NCBI GenBank assembly: GCA_964470995.1 | Contig: CAYYEP010000010.1 | Span: 1-47,841 of the forward strand | Direction: 5' to 3' | Length of the DNA stretch: 47,841 nt | Source: UBA5738 sp964470995 | GTDB taxonomy: Bacteria > Patescibacteriota > Minisyncoccia > Minisyncoccales > UBA5738 | Part shown: one piece after another, positions 1-7,743 of the stretch | How positions within the stretch are numbered: the first letter of the stretch is position 1 | Layout of the letters: every line of letters starts with the position of its first letter | The notes under the pieces: model-generated | The model's database searches: none | What the model saw: only the letters and a program-made list of their open reading frames with translations | Told to the model about the DNA's origin: nothing | Position numbers and translations under genes: made by a program

Positions 1-1
1 T

Positions 2-502
2 CTTCATACAAGGACACTCTACCACGGGTGTCCTGATTCATTCCGGAATCTGCGGAGGGCAGCCTTGCTCCTTCTGGATATTAGATTAAGGGCAAGATCC
101 GATGAAGATGCAGATACTGTCGCCAAGTACTGCATAAAATATGGGATTGCTGGCGAGGGCTTTGAGAAAATAGTTTCTTTTATCCTGGGACTTAAAAAAT
201 TTGAGCAGAAAGAGCGGATTATTTCTTTGACAAGAACCGCTTGCTTATTGCGCACTGACTGCGAAAAACTCATGACTATTTTGCTGGATGAAAGGTTGTA
301 TCAATATAATCTTTTAACGGCAAGATATGAACTGATGCAAGCGGTCGTCACCCTGGCCGATAAACAGCGGGCCAGGTCGATATTCGAGCAGGTTAAAGAA
401 AGATCTGAGAGGATCGAATATCCGCGAAACGAATTTCTATATACGCCCGCCCTAAACCGGGCGTATATGAAAATTATCGAAAAGCAATTGGTGAGCGCGT
501 AA
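2..502 (+). CDS. Unknown protein, 5' end cut by window edge
   Basis: The frame is open from the first bases of the window to the TAA at 500-502, so this is the C-terminal 166 residues of a longer protein. The visible part is predicted all-helical and rich in charged residues, with paired helices resembling TPR- or HEAT-like repeats (for example the segment around IFEQVKERSERIEYPRN). There is no recognisable catalytic motif and no membrane segment. An internal TTG at 65 is a possible start, but the reading frame upstream also looks coding. Near the 3' end a 9-bp inverted repeat (441-449 with 458-466) lies inside the coding sequence. The gene converges on holB, 20 bases away. Function unknown. 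Confidence 0.6.
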   Translation, partial: LHTRTLYHGCPDSFRNLRRAALLLLDIRLRARSDEDADTVAKYCIKYGIAGEGFEKIVSFILGLKKFEQKERIISLTRTACLLRTDCEKLMTILLDERLYQYNLLTARYELMQAVVTLADKQRARSIFEQVKERSERIEYPRNEFLYTPALNRAYMKIIEKQLVSA

Positions 503-522
503 GCTAGAATTAGTTCTCTTTT

Positions 523-1467
523 TCAAAGCGAAAGCATGAAATTCTCGATAGCGAGGCGCGGGCTGGCGTTGGTGGTTTGCAGAACCACCCCCAGCTCGTG
601 GATTTTTTTTAAAATCAAGGCGATATTTTGGGGCGATGCCGGAGAGGCGTTTTTTATTTGGGAAAAGACGAATTGGGTTTTGGCAGTGGCTTGTGACTCA
701 GACTGATCTTTGCCATTCAAGGCATCGATCATTTTGTCGCGGAAGTGCGCCTGCCAAACTTCCAACAATTCATCAATATCCTGACCTTCGGCCACCTTGG
801 CTGCGTAGGCGAAACGCTCGAACAGGCCGGCAGATACCGCGCGGGAAAATTCGGCGGCTTTGACCTGCCAGGCCTTGAGGCGCGCCGGATCGGCGGCAAA
901 ATGGATCATCCGGCCGGGACGGCCAAAAGACAAACGCACAATTTCAGCGCCATCCTGGCCTTTTAACCCGGCATAGTTTCGCATAATATTCGGGGAGACA
1001 AAATTGAATTGGAGCGTCTGGCAGCGGGAACGAATTGTTTCCAATAGACGATTAGAATTTTGCGCCACCAAAACGATGACCGCGCGGCCGGGGGGTTCTT
1101 CCAGGGTCTTCAACAGCGCGTTTTGCGCTTCGGCGTTCATCAAATGGGCGTCATCGATAAGGGCGGCTTTTACCACCGCAACCGCGGGCGTGAGCGATAA
1201 TTTCCAGATTAAGTTGCGGATCTGGGCCACAGTGATCTCGGAAGCAATTTTTTTGGTTTTGGGGTCGGTCAGCGGTCCAATAAAAACAAAATCCGGATGA
1301 ACTGCGGCCGCGTCCAAACGCAAACCTATAATTTCCGAAAGCCATTCAAGCGCAACCGTTTTTTTTCCGATCCGGGAAGGACCGCTCAAAATGTAAGCAT
1401 GCGAAAAACGGCCGCTTTGACGGGCGGCGTTCAGTATATCAAGCTGTTTTTGATGGCCGATAATCAC
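523..1467 (-). CDS. holB: DNA polymerase III subunit delta' (clamp-loader ATPase-like)
   Basis: 314 residues. It starts MIIGHQKQ, as clamp-loader delta'/gamma proteins do. The Walker A-type loop GPSRIGKKT lies at residues 29-37, followed by a LLKTLEEPP motif near 120 and the ETIRSRCQTL sensor/arginine-finger SRC motif near 145. The N-terminal AAA+ module is complete; the C-terminal part is a helical collar-like domain. In the clamp loader this subunit helps open and load the beta sliding clamp at replication forks. Length matches HolB. It lies downstream of mreB on the same strand, separated by a palindromic spacer. A DnaX-like identity is less likely because of the short length and degenerate P-loop. 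Confidence 0.85.
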   Translation of the reverse strand: MIIGHQKQLDILNAARQSGRFSHAYILSGPSRIGKKTVALEWLSEIIGLRLDAAAVHPDFVFIGPLTDPKTKKIASEITVAQIRNLIWKLSLTPAVAVVKAALIDDAHLMNAEAQNALLKTLEEPPGRAVIVLVAQNSNRLLETIRSRCQTLQFNFVSPNIMRNYAGLKGQDGAEIVRLSFGRPGRMIHFAADPARLKAWQVKAAEFSRAVSAGLFERFAYAAKVAEGQDIDELLEVWQAHFRDKMIDALNGKDQSESQATAKTQFVFSQIKNASPASPQNIALILKKIHELGVVLQTTNASPRLAIENFMLSL

Positions 1468-1474
1468 AATTCAA

Positions 1475-1562
1475 GAATCACAATTCAAGAATCGCGATTT
1501 ATGAATAAATTCGTTTTTTGGATCCATTCATAAATCATAAATCTTAAATCACGAATCGTTTA
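1475..1562. repeat. AT-rich palindromic spacer repeat, family B
   Basis: The mreB-holB spacer is an imperfect palindrome built from GAATCGCGATTTATGAAT-like units and their inverse (ATTCATAAATC...GAATCG). The same units recur at about 28010-28090 and 39880-39972. Folded, it gives a long AT-rich hairpin with a short central loop. Confidence 0.6.
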
Positions 1563-1566
1563 CTTG

Positions 1567-2565
1567 CTATTTTTTGGCCATAATGGACTTCTTGTAGAAC
1601 TCCAAGTTTTCCAAAACCGCACCTGTGCCTTTAGCCACGCACAGGAGGGCGTTATCGGCAACGGCACAGGGCACGCCAATGGAGTTGGTTACGAGTTCGG
1701 CAAGGTTATTCATCAGGCTGGAGCCGCCGGCCAGGACCATGCCCTTGTCCATAATATCGGCGGAAAGTTCAGGCGGAGTTTCGCGCAAAACCGCCTTAAT
1801 TGTCTGCATTATTTCGGCAAGGGAATCATGCACCGCTTCGCTAACCTCATTAGAATCGATCTTTACGTTGCGAGGCAGTCCCGAAACCAAGTCGCGGCCT
1901 TTGATCTCCATTACTTTGGGTTCTTTTTCAGGGATAGCAGTACCAATATTGATCTTGATATCTTCGGTGGTTTGGTCGCCGATGGCAAGGTTATGTTTTC
2001 TCTTGACGTAATCAGCAATAGCCGCGTCCATTTTATCTCCGGCTACGCGCAAGGATTGAAAATTAACGATCCCGCCCAACGAGATCACGGCCACCTCGGA
2101 AGTGCCGCCGCCGATATCTACGATCATATTCCCCGAACAGGAATGAATCGGGATTCCCGCACCAATGGCCGAAAGGATCGGCTCCTTGCATAAATAAACA
2201 GCTTTCGCTCCCGCGTTAATACCGGCCTCAATGACGGCGCGGCGTTCGGTGGAAGTGATCCCGGCCGGGACGCTGATTACCAGCTCGGGCTTGAAAAAGC
2301 GGAATTTGCCGGAAACCTTATCGATAAAATAACGGATCATTGCCTGAGTTACAACAAAATCGGCGATTACGCCGTCTTTCATAGGCCGGTAAACCCGGAT
2401 GGTATCCGGAGTACGGCCAATCATTTCATTGGCATCGCGGCCGACTGCAAGGATCTTATTATCGTCAAGATCGACGGCGACTACCGATGGCTCCTGCATA
2501 ACCACTCCCTTTTTGGGAATGAATACCAGCGAATTCCTGGTTCCCAGATCAATTCCTATTTTCAT
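1567..2565 (-). CDS. mreB: Rod-shape-determining actin homologue MreB
   Basis: 332 residues, full length for the family. It starts MKIGIDLGTRNS, the actin-fold phosphate-1 loop. The second phosphate loop DIGGGTSEVAV and the adenosine motif VLAGGSSLM are also present, so the ATP site is intact. MreB polymerises under the cytoplasmic membrane and directs elongation-phase peptidoglycan synthesis. mreC and mreD are not next to it in this window. No Shine-Dalgarno sequence is visible before the ATG at 2565. holB follows on the same strand. Confidence 0.95.
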   Translation of the reverse strand: MKIGIDLGTRNSLVFIPKKGVVMQEPSVVAVDLDDNKILAVGRDANEMIGRTPDTIRVYRPMKDGVIADFVVTQAMIRYFIDKVSGKFRFFKPELVISVPAGITSTERRAVIEAGINAGAKAVYLCKEPILSAIGAGIPIHSCSGNMIVDIGGGTSEVAVISLGGIVNFQSLRVAGDKMDAAIADYVKRKHNLAIGDQTTEDIKINIGTAIPEKEPKVMEIKGRDLVSGLPRNVKIDSNEVSEAVHDSLAEIMQTIKAVLRETPPELSADIMDKGMVLAGGSSLMNNLAELVTNSIGVPCAVADNALLCVAKGTGAVLENLEFYKKSIMAKK

Positions 2566-2842
2566 ATTATTTCCAATAATTTCCAGTTACCATTTTTTAA
2601 TTTCCGTTGAATTTTCAATGAATCATTTTTTAAAAAAATGCCTAAAAATTAACATTCGCTTGGCTATTGATAATTCGCTTTGTTATTGAAAACCGAAAAC
2701 TCAAAAAATGGCAATTGTTCCGGTTTTCGTGGTTTCACTCTAGCCCATTTCATAAATTTAATCAATTTCAAAATATGCCAGGGCTTAGTCTGAATATACT
2801 CGTCCGGATAACATCGATACAGCCAATCGAAAAAAGTAATTT
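2566..2842. other. AT-rich spacer upstream of mreB
   Basis: I see no gene here. The stretch holds the candidate mreB promoter and short repeated AATTTCCRTT-type motifs like those in the other spacers of this window. No RNA gene is recognisable. Confidence 0.5.
2737..2765 (-). promoter_or_regulatory. Candidate promoter upstream of mreB
   Basis: Minus strand -35 TTGATT and -10 TAGAGT separated by 17 bases. It lies 170 bases upstream of the mreB ATG, downstream of the terminator at 2843-2866. Only 4 of 6 consensus bases match in each hexamer. Confidence 0.35.
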
Positions 2843-2866
2843 AAAAAAAGAGCGATAAATTCGCTC
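2843..2866 (-). terminator. Intrinsic terminator of the small Cys-rich gene
   Basis: On the minus strand a perfect 6-bp stem GAGCGA/TCGCTC with loop ATTTA is followed by seven T residues, 14 bases after the stop codon at 2880. Confidence 0.8.
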
Positions 2867-2879
2867 CAAGGCAGTAATA

Positions 2880-3023
2880 TCAGCTTGCAAATCCGATCTG
2901 CGGTTCCCCTTCGATACTTGCTTCGGCCAAGGCGCGAAAAAGAGGGCAAAAAGAGCAATCTTGGCATTTCTCGCAAAAGCATCCGGGGTGAAAGCATATC
3001 AAATCATTAGCCACTTTAGCCAT
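2880..3023 (-). CDS. Small cysteine-rich, probably metal-binding protein (47 aa)
   Basis: A 47-residue frame from ATG 3021-3023 to TGA at 2880-2882, beginning MAKVANDLICFHPGC. Six cysteines (positions 10, 15, 17, 20, 23, 26) lie in a 17-residue stretch with one histidine, ending QDCSFCPLF. This suggests a zinc or iron-sulfur site and loosely recalls archaeal and anaerobe cysteine-rich small domains. Support for a real gene is strong. AAAGAGGTGATTACTA precedes the ATG (a good Shine-Dalgarno, rare in this window). A TTGAAA-17-TATATT promoter lies just upstream and an intrinsic terminator just downstream. It is therefore an independent transcript between the MFS gene and mreB. Function unknown. 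Confidence 0.75.
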   Translation of the reverse strand: MAKVANDLICFHPGCFCEKCQDCSFCPLFRALAEASIEGEPQIGFAS

Positions 3024-3053
3024 TAGTAATCACCTCTTTGCGATATTTATATT

Positions 3054-3082
3054 AATATACAATTAATCCTGGCCGTTTTCAA
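3054..3082 (-). promoter_or_regulatory. Promoter of the small Cys-rich gene
   Basis: Minus strand -35 TTGAAA (3077-3082), 17-base spacer, -10 TATATT (3054-3059). It overlaps the last codons of the MFS gene and lies 31 bases upstream of the ATG at 3023. Confidence 0.65.
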
Positions 3083-4244
3083 CAAGTGCCGCCAAACTCA
3101 CAACAAATATAATCACGGCGCCGCCGGTATAAAAAAGCCAGCTGTATCCCAGAGGCGCGATCAGAAGGCCGGCGGTAAATGAACCCAGTGCCGTGCCCAA
3201 AGGAGAAAAGATGGTATCAAATGCCGCGGCTTCTTCGGGTTCATCGCTGAATTTACGCGCGATTAGAGACGAGCGGCCGGCGTTGCACAGAAACGATCCC
3301 GCGCTCTTAAAAAAATCGAATGCAAACACCGCCGGGATGGCCAACCAGGCCGCGGGAACTCCCAAAAATCCGGAAAAAAGTCCCGCGGCGGCGGCTCCTT
3401 TGATGATGCTGGCCTTGCCGTTGTTCTTTTGCCGCCCGCGAATAAAAGCGACATAGATGATCGAAAAGAGCGCTGAAGAAACCGCAGTATAGAGAATTAC
3501 CATTTCGCGGCTCCAAGACAAAGAGTCTTTAAGAAAAAGCACAAAAAACGCCGCGTAAAGACCGCCCATCCAAAGCACCGCCAGGGATACGGCCAGATAA
3601 GGCATCATTTTTATATCGGCTACCCGAATAAATAGGTTTTTCCAGCGGCGGGCCCAGGCGGCCACGGATATTTTGCGGCCATTGAGCCGAGCCGACACGC
3701 CCCAAAGGCGCGCCGCGGCCACAGCCAGCGCGGATAAAGTGATTGCCACGCTTAATGAAAAAACCGTATTAAATCCCGACTGCCAAATAAGGAATCCGCC
3801 CAGTACCGGCGCGAGCACGTCGGCCCAAATGGGGGCGTTATAAAACCAGGAAAATCCGTGCTCGATATTGCGCAACGGATAAGCCATTAAAAAAATGCGG
3901 CAGGAAGTGAAAAACAGCGATGCCGAAACTCCCAGCGCTACCTGCCAATAATAGAAGTAGCCTTCCCGGGCGCCAAAGACCATCGCCAGCGCGTAGGCGC
4001 CGTAGCCCAATATCCCCAGCATCATTGTTACCGCCGGGCCGGTCTTGCGGGAAATAAATCCGGCCAGCGGCGCACACAGGGCAATGGGCAAATACACCAA
4101 AAGATAGGAATAGCCGATTTGCGGCAAGCTTAAACCTTCGACGGCCAGAAACAGCGGGAAATAAGCCGAAAACAGCTTGTAGCCGAACATCAGCAAAAAA
4201 TGAACCGCGGTAACATCGCGGACAACCGAGCCGTTATTTTTCAT
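3063..4244 (-). CDS. Major facilitator superfamily transporter
   Basis: 393 residues with about twelve hydrophobic segments, the usual MFS size. A loop near residues 63-70 (GFISRKTGP) fits the MFS motif-A position between helices 2 and 3. A central basic loop (ARLNGRKISVAAWARRWKN) separates the two six-helix halves. It should be a proton- or gradient-driven inner-membrane transporter. The substrate cannot be read from sequence; a drug/sugar-efflux-like type is possible. It starts at ATG 4244 without a clear Shine-Dalgarno and is divergent from the PEGA gene. Confidence 0.8.
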   Translation of the reverse strand: MKNNGSVVRDVTAVHFLLMFGYKLFSAYFPLFLAVEGLSLPQIGYSYLLVYLPIALCAPLAGFISRKTGPAVTMMLGILGYGAYALAMVFGAREGYFYYWQVALGVSASLFFTSCRIFLMAYPLRNIEHGFSWFYNAPIWADVLAPVLGGFLIWQSGFNTVFSLSVAITLSALAVAAARLWGVSARLNGRKISVAAWARRWKNLFIRVADIKMMPYLAVSLAVLWMGGLYAAFFVLFLKDSLSWSREMVILYTAVSSALFSIIYVAFIRGRQKNNGKASIIKGAAAAGLFSGFLGVPAAWLAIPAVFAFDFFKSAGSFLCNAGRSSLIARKFSDEPEEAAAFDTIFSPLGTALGSFTAGLLIAPLGYSWLFYTGGAVIIFVVSLAALVENGQD

Positions 4245-4263
4245 ATTTTATAAAACACTTATT

Positions 4264-4269
4264 ATTGTA
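4264..4269 (-). promoter_or_regulatory. Extended -10 promoter of the MFS gene
   Basis: Minus strand TGTTACAAT (extended TG plus -10 TACAAT) lies 20 bases upstream of the ATG at 4244. No good -35 hexamer is present, as is typical of extended -10 promoters. Confidence 0.45.
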
Positions 4270-4302
4270 ACATAAGCAAAACAATTGAATTAAAATAAAA
4301 AA

Positions 4303-4365
4303 GCACTTTCAAACAATCCATCATTTTCCCGGATATCCGGTAAAAATTATTGATTGTTGAAAATG
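4303..4365. repeat. 63-bp nested palindrome
   Basis: The outer arms GCACTTTCAAACAATC and GATTGTTGAAAATGC are near-perfect inverse copies. Inner arms ATTTT/AAAAAT flank the exact centre CCGGATATCCGG. The symmetry extends over the whole element. Confidence 0.7.
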
Positions 4366-4445
4366 CATTATTTTTCGATACCAAGGGCGCCCTTGAAATA
4401 ACTACTTATTGGGATAATCCGCGCGGGTTAAAAAATAAGTTTGCC

Positions 4446-4483
4446 AAGGTCACACCCCAGCGATTACACCGAGGTGTGACCTT
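4446..4483. repeat. REP-like inverted repeat
   Basis: Perfect 11-bp arms AAGGTCACACC (4446-4456) and GGTGTGACCTT (4473-4483) flank a 16-base loop. The size and shape are those of repetitive extragenic palindromes. No second copy is seen in the window. Confidence 0.6.
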
Positions 4484-4635
4484 AGTTACAAAATACCTAG
4501 TGATTAATCGCGAATCACCCGGCGGGCGGGCATTGAAAAATATCTTGTTTGATATAAGCTCAAATCAAGGTAAGTTACCTCAAAATAGAAGCCCCCTACG
4601 GGCCGGTTGTTTGTTTGTGCCAACCAATATCCTCC

Positions 4636-5970
4636 ATGAATTATATCATCCGCAAAACACTGTTCATTTTTTTTGTTCTGTTATTCGTTATAGCGGCGCC
4701 AGCTCTTATTCTTTACGCGCAGGGATACCGGCTTAACCTCCCCTACGCTAGCGGCACTAAGCTGGTCGTCAAAACCGGCGGAGTTTTCGTGAACGCGAGT
4801 CCGAAACAGGCCGATATTTATATCAACGGCAGCCTGTCTAAACAAACCGATTTTATCTTTGGCCGGGCGCTGATAGAAAACCTGCTTCCCCGCAAATATA
4901 ATATTGAAGTCAAAAAAAACGGCTACCAGACTTGGTCCAAAAGTCTGGAAGTAAAAGAAAAGGAAGTTACTGCGGTGCGCAATATCCTGCTCGTTCCGGA
5001 AAATATCATCTTTACTTTGGCGGAAGAAAATATCGACGACATACTGGAATCGCCGGATAAAACAAAACTGGCCCTGCGGGGCCGGGGCGCCGACGGATGG
5101 AATCTGCGGGTTTACGACTTGGCGGCCGGAATCACCATCAAATTGGCCGACCAGGGTGATTTTTCCGCCAAGGACGCGGCCTTGACCGGGTGGGAATGGA
5201 CCGACGACTCCGCGAGCCTCAACGTACCGGTTGCCGCCGATGGAAAAACCGTCAATTATTACATCGCCACCGATAAAACTCCGGCCGTGATCACAAAGAT
5301 TAATGAAGAAGAAAGAGATGAAGCGGAAAAAAATACGCCCCCGATCAGCGAGTTAGCCAAAGACACCGCCGGAAACGCGGGATATAGCCTGATGGCGGAC
5401 GGATATATTTACAGAAAAGCGGATCGGGGCGAACCGGCCAAAGCGTCGGAGGCCAAAATGGAGATTGATGCGGCAGCGGCCTATAAGTTACGGGTCTTCC
5501 AGGATTATTATTTTGTCGAAAAGGGAAACGAACTTTACGTTTTAGCACCGGGAACGGATCGGTTCAAGAAGATTTTTGACGGGTTGGCGGCGGATATTGA
5601 GTTATCCCCGGATGGCCAGAAAGTGGTTTATGCGTCGGATTCCGAAGTTTGGGTATTTTTCCTGGATGATAAAACCGACCCGCCGGCGGCGCGGGCGGGC
5701 GAAGAAGAGTTTATAATCCGACTTTCAGAAAAGATCTCTGACTGCCACTGGCTAAATACCGACCACTTGATATTCATCGCGGGGCAAACTCTGAAAACCG
5801 CGGAGACAGATAACCGCGATCGCGTAAATATTTTTGATCTGGCAAAGATCGGCGATGTTGCCGGAAGCGACCAGGCACGGGATGGCGCGCGGCTTTTTTG
5901 GGATGGCCGAAACGGCGCGGCTTATATTTTTGCCGGCACTAAGCTTTTCCGATCCGTGCCCATCGAATAA
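4636..5970 (+). CDS. Membrane-anchored PEGA-domain protein
   Basis: 444 residues from ATG 4636. An N-terminal signal-anchor (residues 8-26, LFIFFVLLFVIAAPALILYA) is followed by a PEGA-like beta domain at about 35-110. That domain has the typical GGVFVNASPKQADIYING start and KKNGYQTW end. The rest looks like a beta-propeller or WD-type domain with repeated SPDGQKVVYASDSEVWVF-like blades. It is probably exported and anchored outside the membrane. PEGA proteins are abundant in these bacteria and often surface-located; the exact role is unknown. I preferred the ATG over an upstream TTG at 4615 because it gives a normal signal-anchor. Confidence 0.75.
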   Translation: MNYIIRKTLFIFFVLLFVIAAPALILYAQGYRLNLPYASGTKLVVKTGGVFVNASPKQADIYINGSLSKQTDFIFGRALIENLLPRKYNIEVKKNGYQTWSKSLEVKEKEVTAVRNILLVPENIIFTLAEENIDDILESPDKTKLALRGRGADGWNLRVYDLAAGITIKLADQGDFSAKDAALTGWEWTDDSASLNVPVAADGKTVNYYIATDKTPAVITKINEEERDEAEKNTPPISELAKDTAGNAGYSLMADGYIYRKADRGEPAKASEAKMEIDAAAAYKLRVFQDYYFVEKGNELYVLAPGTDRFKKIFDGLAADIELSPDGQKVVYASDSEVWVFFLDDKTDPPAARAGEEEFIIRLSEKISDCHWLNTDHLIFIAGQTLKTAETDNRDRVNIFDLAKIGDVAGSDQARDGARLFWDGRNGAAYIFAGTKLFRSVPIE

Positions 5971-6009
5971 CGGCCGGAGGGTTTAAAGATTAAAAAACGA
6001 TTAAAATGT

Positions 6010-6036
6010 TGCCACTGCCAGCAGTGGCATTCTTGT
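6010..6036 (+). terminator. Hairpin downstream of the PEGA gene
   Basis: A perfect 8-9-bp stem TGCCACTG/CAGTGGCA is followed by TTCTTGTAATTGTT, 40 bases after the PEGA stop codon. The T-tract is imperfect, so it is a moderate terminator candidate. Confidence 0.5.
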
Positions 6037-6150
6037 AATTGTTCTGTTATATTAAATTAATAATTTCGAAAGCCTCTTTTTTTGATTTTTGCGCGGATCC
6101 GTAAGAAAGGTCGACGGATGCGGCGGTTCAATTTTTAAATCAATAAAATA

Positions 6151-6267
6151 ATGGATGCTTTCATCAAAGCGTTTCTGACGAGCAAAAAAGCTCGGAACGG
6201 CGCGGCGCTGACCGCCCTGGTCGCCGCGGCGGCAACGGCAGGAATGCCGTGGTCGGCTAACGGCTAG
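6151..6267 (+). CDS. Possible 38-residue peptide upstream of the histidine kinase
   Basis: ATG 6151 to TAG 6267, starting MDAFIKAFLTSKK and continuing with an alanine-rich hydrophobic stretch (ALTALVAAAATAGM). It ends four bases before the earliest start of the histidine kinase frame. A basic N-terminal segment followed by a short hydrophobic helix fits a small membrane peptide. There is no Shine-Dalgarno sequence and no homologue I recognise. It may instead be a chance frame. Confidence 0.35.
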   Translation: MDAFIKAFLTSKKARNGAALTALVAAAATAGMPWSANG

Positions 6268-6297
6268 GTTTTGTATAAGAGCATCTTTTGCACCTTG

Positions 6298-7743
6298 ATG
6301 GATAGATTATTGTCGCGTTTTACGGAGATGGCACGCAAGGGTGCTCTTTTTTTGGTTGGGCTGATACAGCCAAGAATGGCGGACCGCGACGAACGGCGGC
6401 GGGAATTTATTTTAAATACAATTTTGATAGGCGCGATCCTGCTTTTATCCGCCGCCACCGCCAATAACGCAGTGAAATTGATATTGGATGGATACGGCGC
6501 CGAATACAGCAATAATTCATTCACGATTACCGATCTTTTATCCGCGCTGGCTATTTTTTCCTTTCTTTATTTTATTTCGCGTAAAGGTTTTCCCAAGATA
6601 GCGGCATTCCTGCTGGTGGCAATGTTCTTTTGTCTGTCTTTGAATTTGATGTGGCGCTGGAGCATCGAATTGCCGGCGGCTTCTCTTTCCTTCGTAATCA
6701 CAATAATCATTGCCGGGATCATATTCAGCAGCCGCACGGCCTATATTGTCACCATTCTGGCGGCGGCAAGCGTTATTGGCATTGAGTGTTTGCATTTGAA
6801 GCAAATCGTCAAACCCAATCTTTACTGGAAATATAACGAAACCAGCGATTTGAGCGACGCGATCGTGATGGCGTTCGTTTTTTTGCTGGTCGCCACAATA
6901 TCTTGGCTGTCAAACCGCGAAACGGAAAAATCGCTTGAACGCGCGCGGAGATCGGAGGCGGATTTGCGGCGCGAAAAAGATTCCCTGAAAATAAGAGTTG
7001 AAGAAAAAACCCATGAATTGCGGCGCGCGCAAAAAGAAAAAATGATGCAAATCCACCATTTTGCCGAATTCGGCCGCGTATCCAGCGGCCTGCTGCACGA
7101 TTTGGCCAATCCGATCACCGCCCTCTCTCTTTATCTGGAAATAATTAAGAGCGGAAGCGATAACGGCCTTTATAAAGAGATCGAAAACCATTTAAACAGC
7201 ATAAATACGGCGGCCGCGCGCATTAAAAAGTTATTCGAAAATAATAAAAAAATAATTTCCAGGGAAGAGATTTCGGAAAATTTCTGCCCAAACAACGAGA
7301 TTTTTGAAGCTATACAATTACTAGCGTTCAAGGCAAAGAAAAACAAGGTCAATATTAACTTCGAACCAAAGGAAGAGATACGCGTTACCGGCAATCCGGT
7401 TCAATTCAACCAAATTGTCACCAATCTGACGGCCAACGCCATCGATGCGTATCCGGCGCCGCGAACCGGAGAAGGCATTGCCGAACGGCGAGTTTTAATC
7501 GAATTGTTTCGGCGGGACGGCAAAATTATTCTAAGAGTAGCTGATTGGGGTTCCGGGATCCCCGCCAGCGAGATGAAAATGATCTTTGACCCGTTCTATA
7601 CCACCAAACAGCGCGAAGGGCTAGGCATCGGCCTGCCGCTAGTGAAAGAAATGGCGGAAAAAGGATTCGGGGGTACGATAGCGGCCAGCAGCAACAAACA
7701 AGAAGGCACGGTGTTTTCTTTTGAATTTGCGCCAAAAAAATGA
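6298..7743 (+). CDS. Integral-membrane sensor histidine kinase
   Basis: 481 residues from ATG 6298 (a TTG at 6271 in the same frame would add nine). Six predicted membrane helices (residues about 37-58, 75-92, 100-118, 127-146, 149-166 and 187-206) form the sensor region. A charged coiled coil follows. The HisKA dimerisation helix carries the phosphoacceptor in GLLHDLANPITAL. The HATPase_c domain has the N box (QIVTNLTANAIDAY), DWGSGI, FDPFYTTK and GLGIGL, so all kinase motifs are intact. No response regulator lies next to it. Instead the next gene starts inside its stop codon (ATGA), so the two are translationally coupled. Confidence 0.88.
   Translation: MDRLLSRFTEMARKGALFLVGLIQPRMADRDERRREFILNTILIGAILLLSAATANNAVKLILDGYGAEYSNNSFTITDLLSALAIFSFLYFISRKGFPKIAAFLLVAMFFCLSLNLMWRWSIELPAASLSFVITIIIAGIIFSSRTAYIVTILAAASVIGIECLHLKQIVKPNLYWKYNETSDLSDAIVMAFVFLLVATISWLSNRETEKSLERARRSEADLRREKDSLKIRVEEKTHELRRAQKEKMMQIHHFAEFGRVSSGLLHDLANPITALSLYLEIIKSGSDNGLYKEIENHLNSINTAAARIKKLFENNKKIISREEISENFCPNNEIFEAIQLLAFKAKKNKVNINFEPKEEIRVTGNPVQFNQIVTNLTANAIDAYPAPRTGEGIAERRVLIELFRRDGKIILRVADWGSGIPASEMKMIFDPFYTTKQREGLGIGLPLVKEMAEKGFGGTIAASSNKQEGTVFSFEFAPKK

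Larger units (their letters stand above)
4245..4635. other. Palindrome-rich divergent spacer
   Basis: This 391-base spacer between two divergent genes holds no convincing gene. It contains four separate inverted repeats: 4303-4365, 4446-4483, 4500-4518 (GTGATT/AATCAC) and 4568-4580 (AGGTAAGTTACCT). An operator cluster, remnants of a mobile repeat, or a structured leader for the downstream gene are all possible. Confidence 0.6.

Noticed and set aside
1564..2193. 209-residue frame antisense to mreB
   Set aside because: Mirror frame of a highly conserved gene; no start signal and no family resemblance.
2785..2997. 70-residue minus-strand frame over the small Cys-rich gene
   Set aside because: It is out of frame with the cysteine-rich gene, which has promoter, Shine-Dalgarno and terminator. 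This one has none and runs through the terminator.
4350..4736. 128-residue plus-strand frame across the palindromic spacer
   Set aside because: It runs through the inverted repeats and overlaps the signal-anchor of the PEGA protein in another frame.
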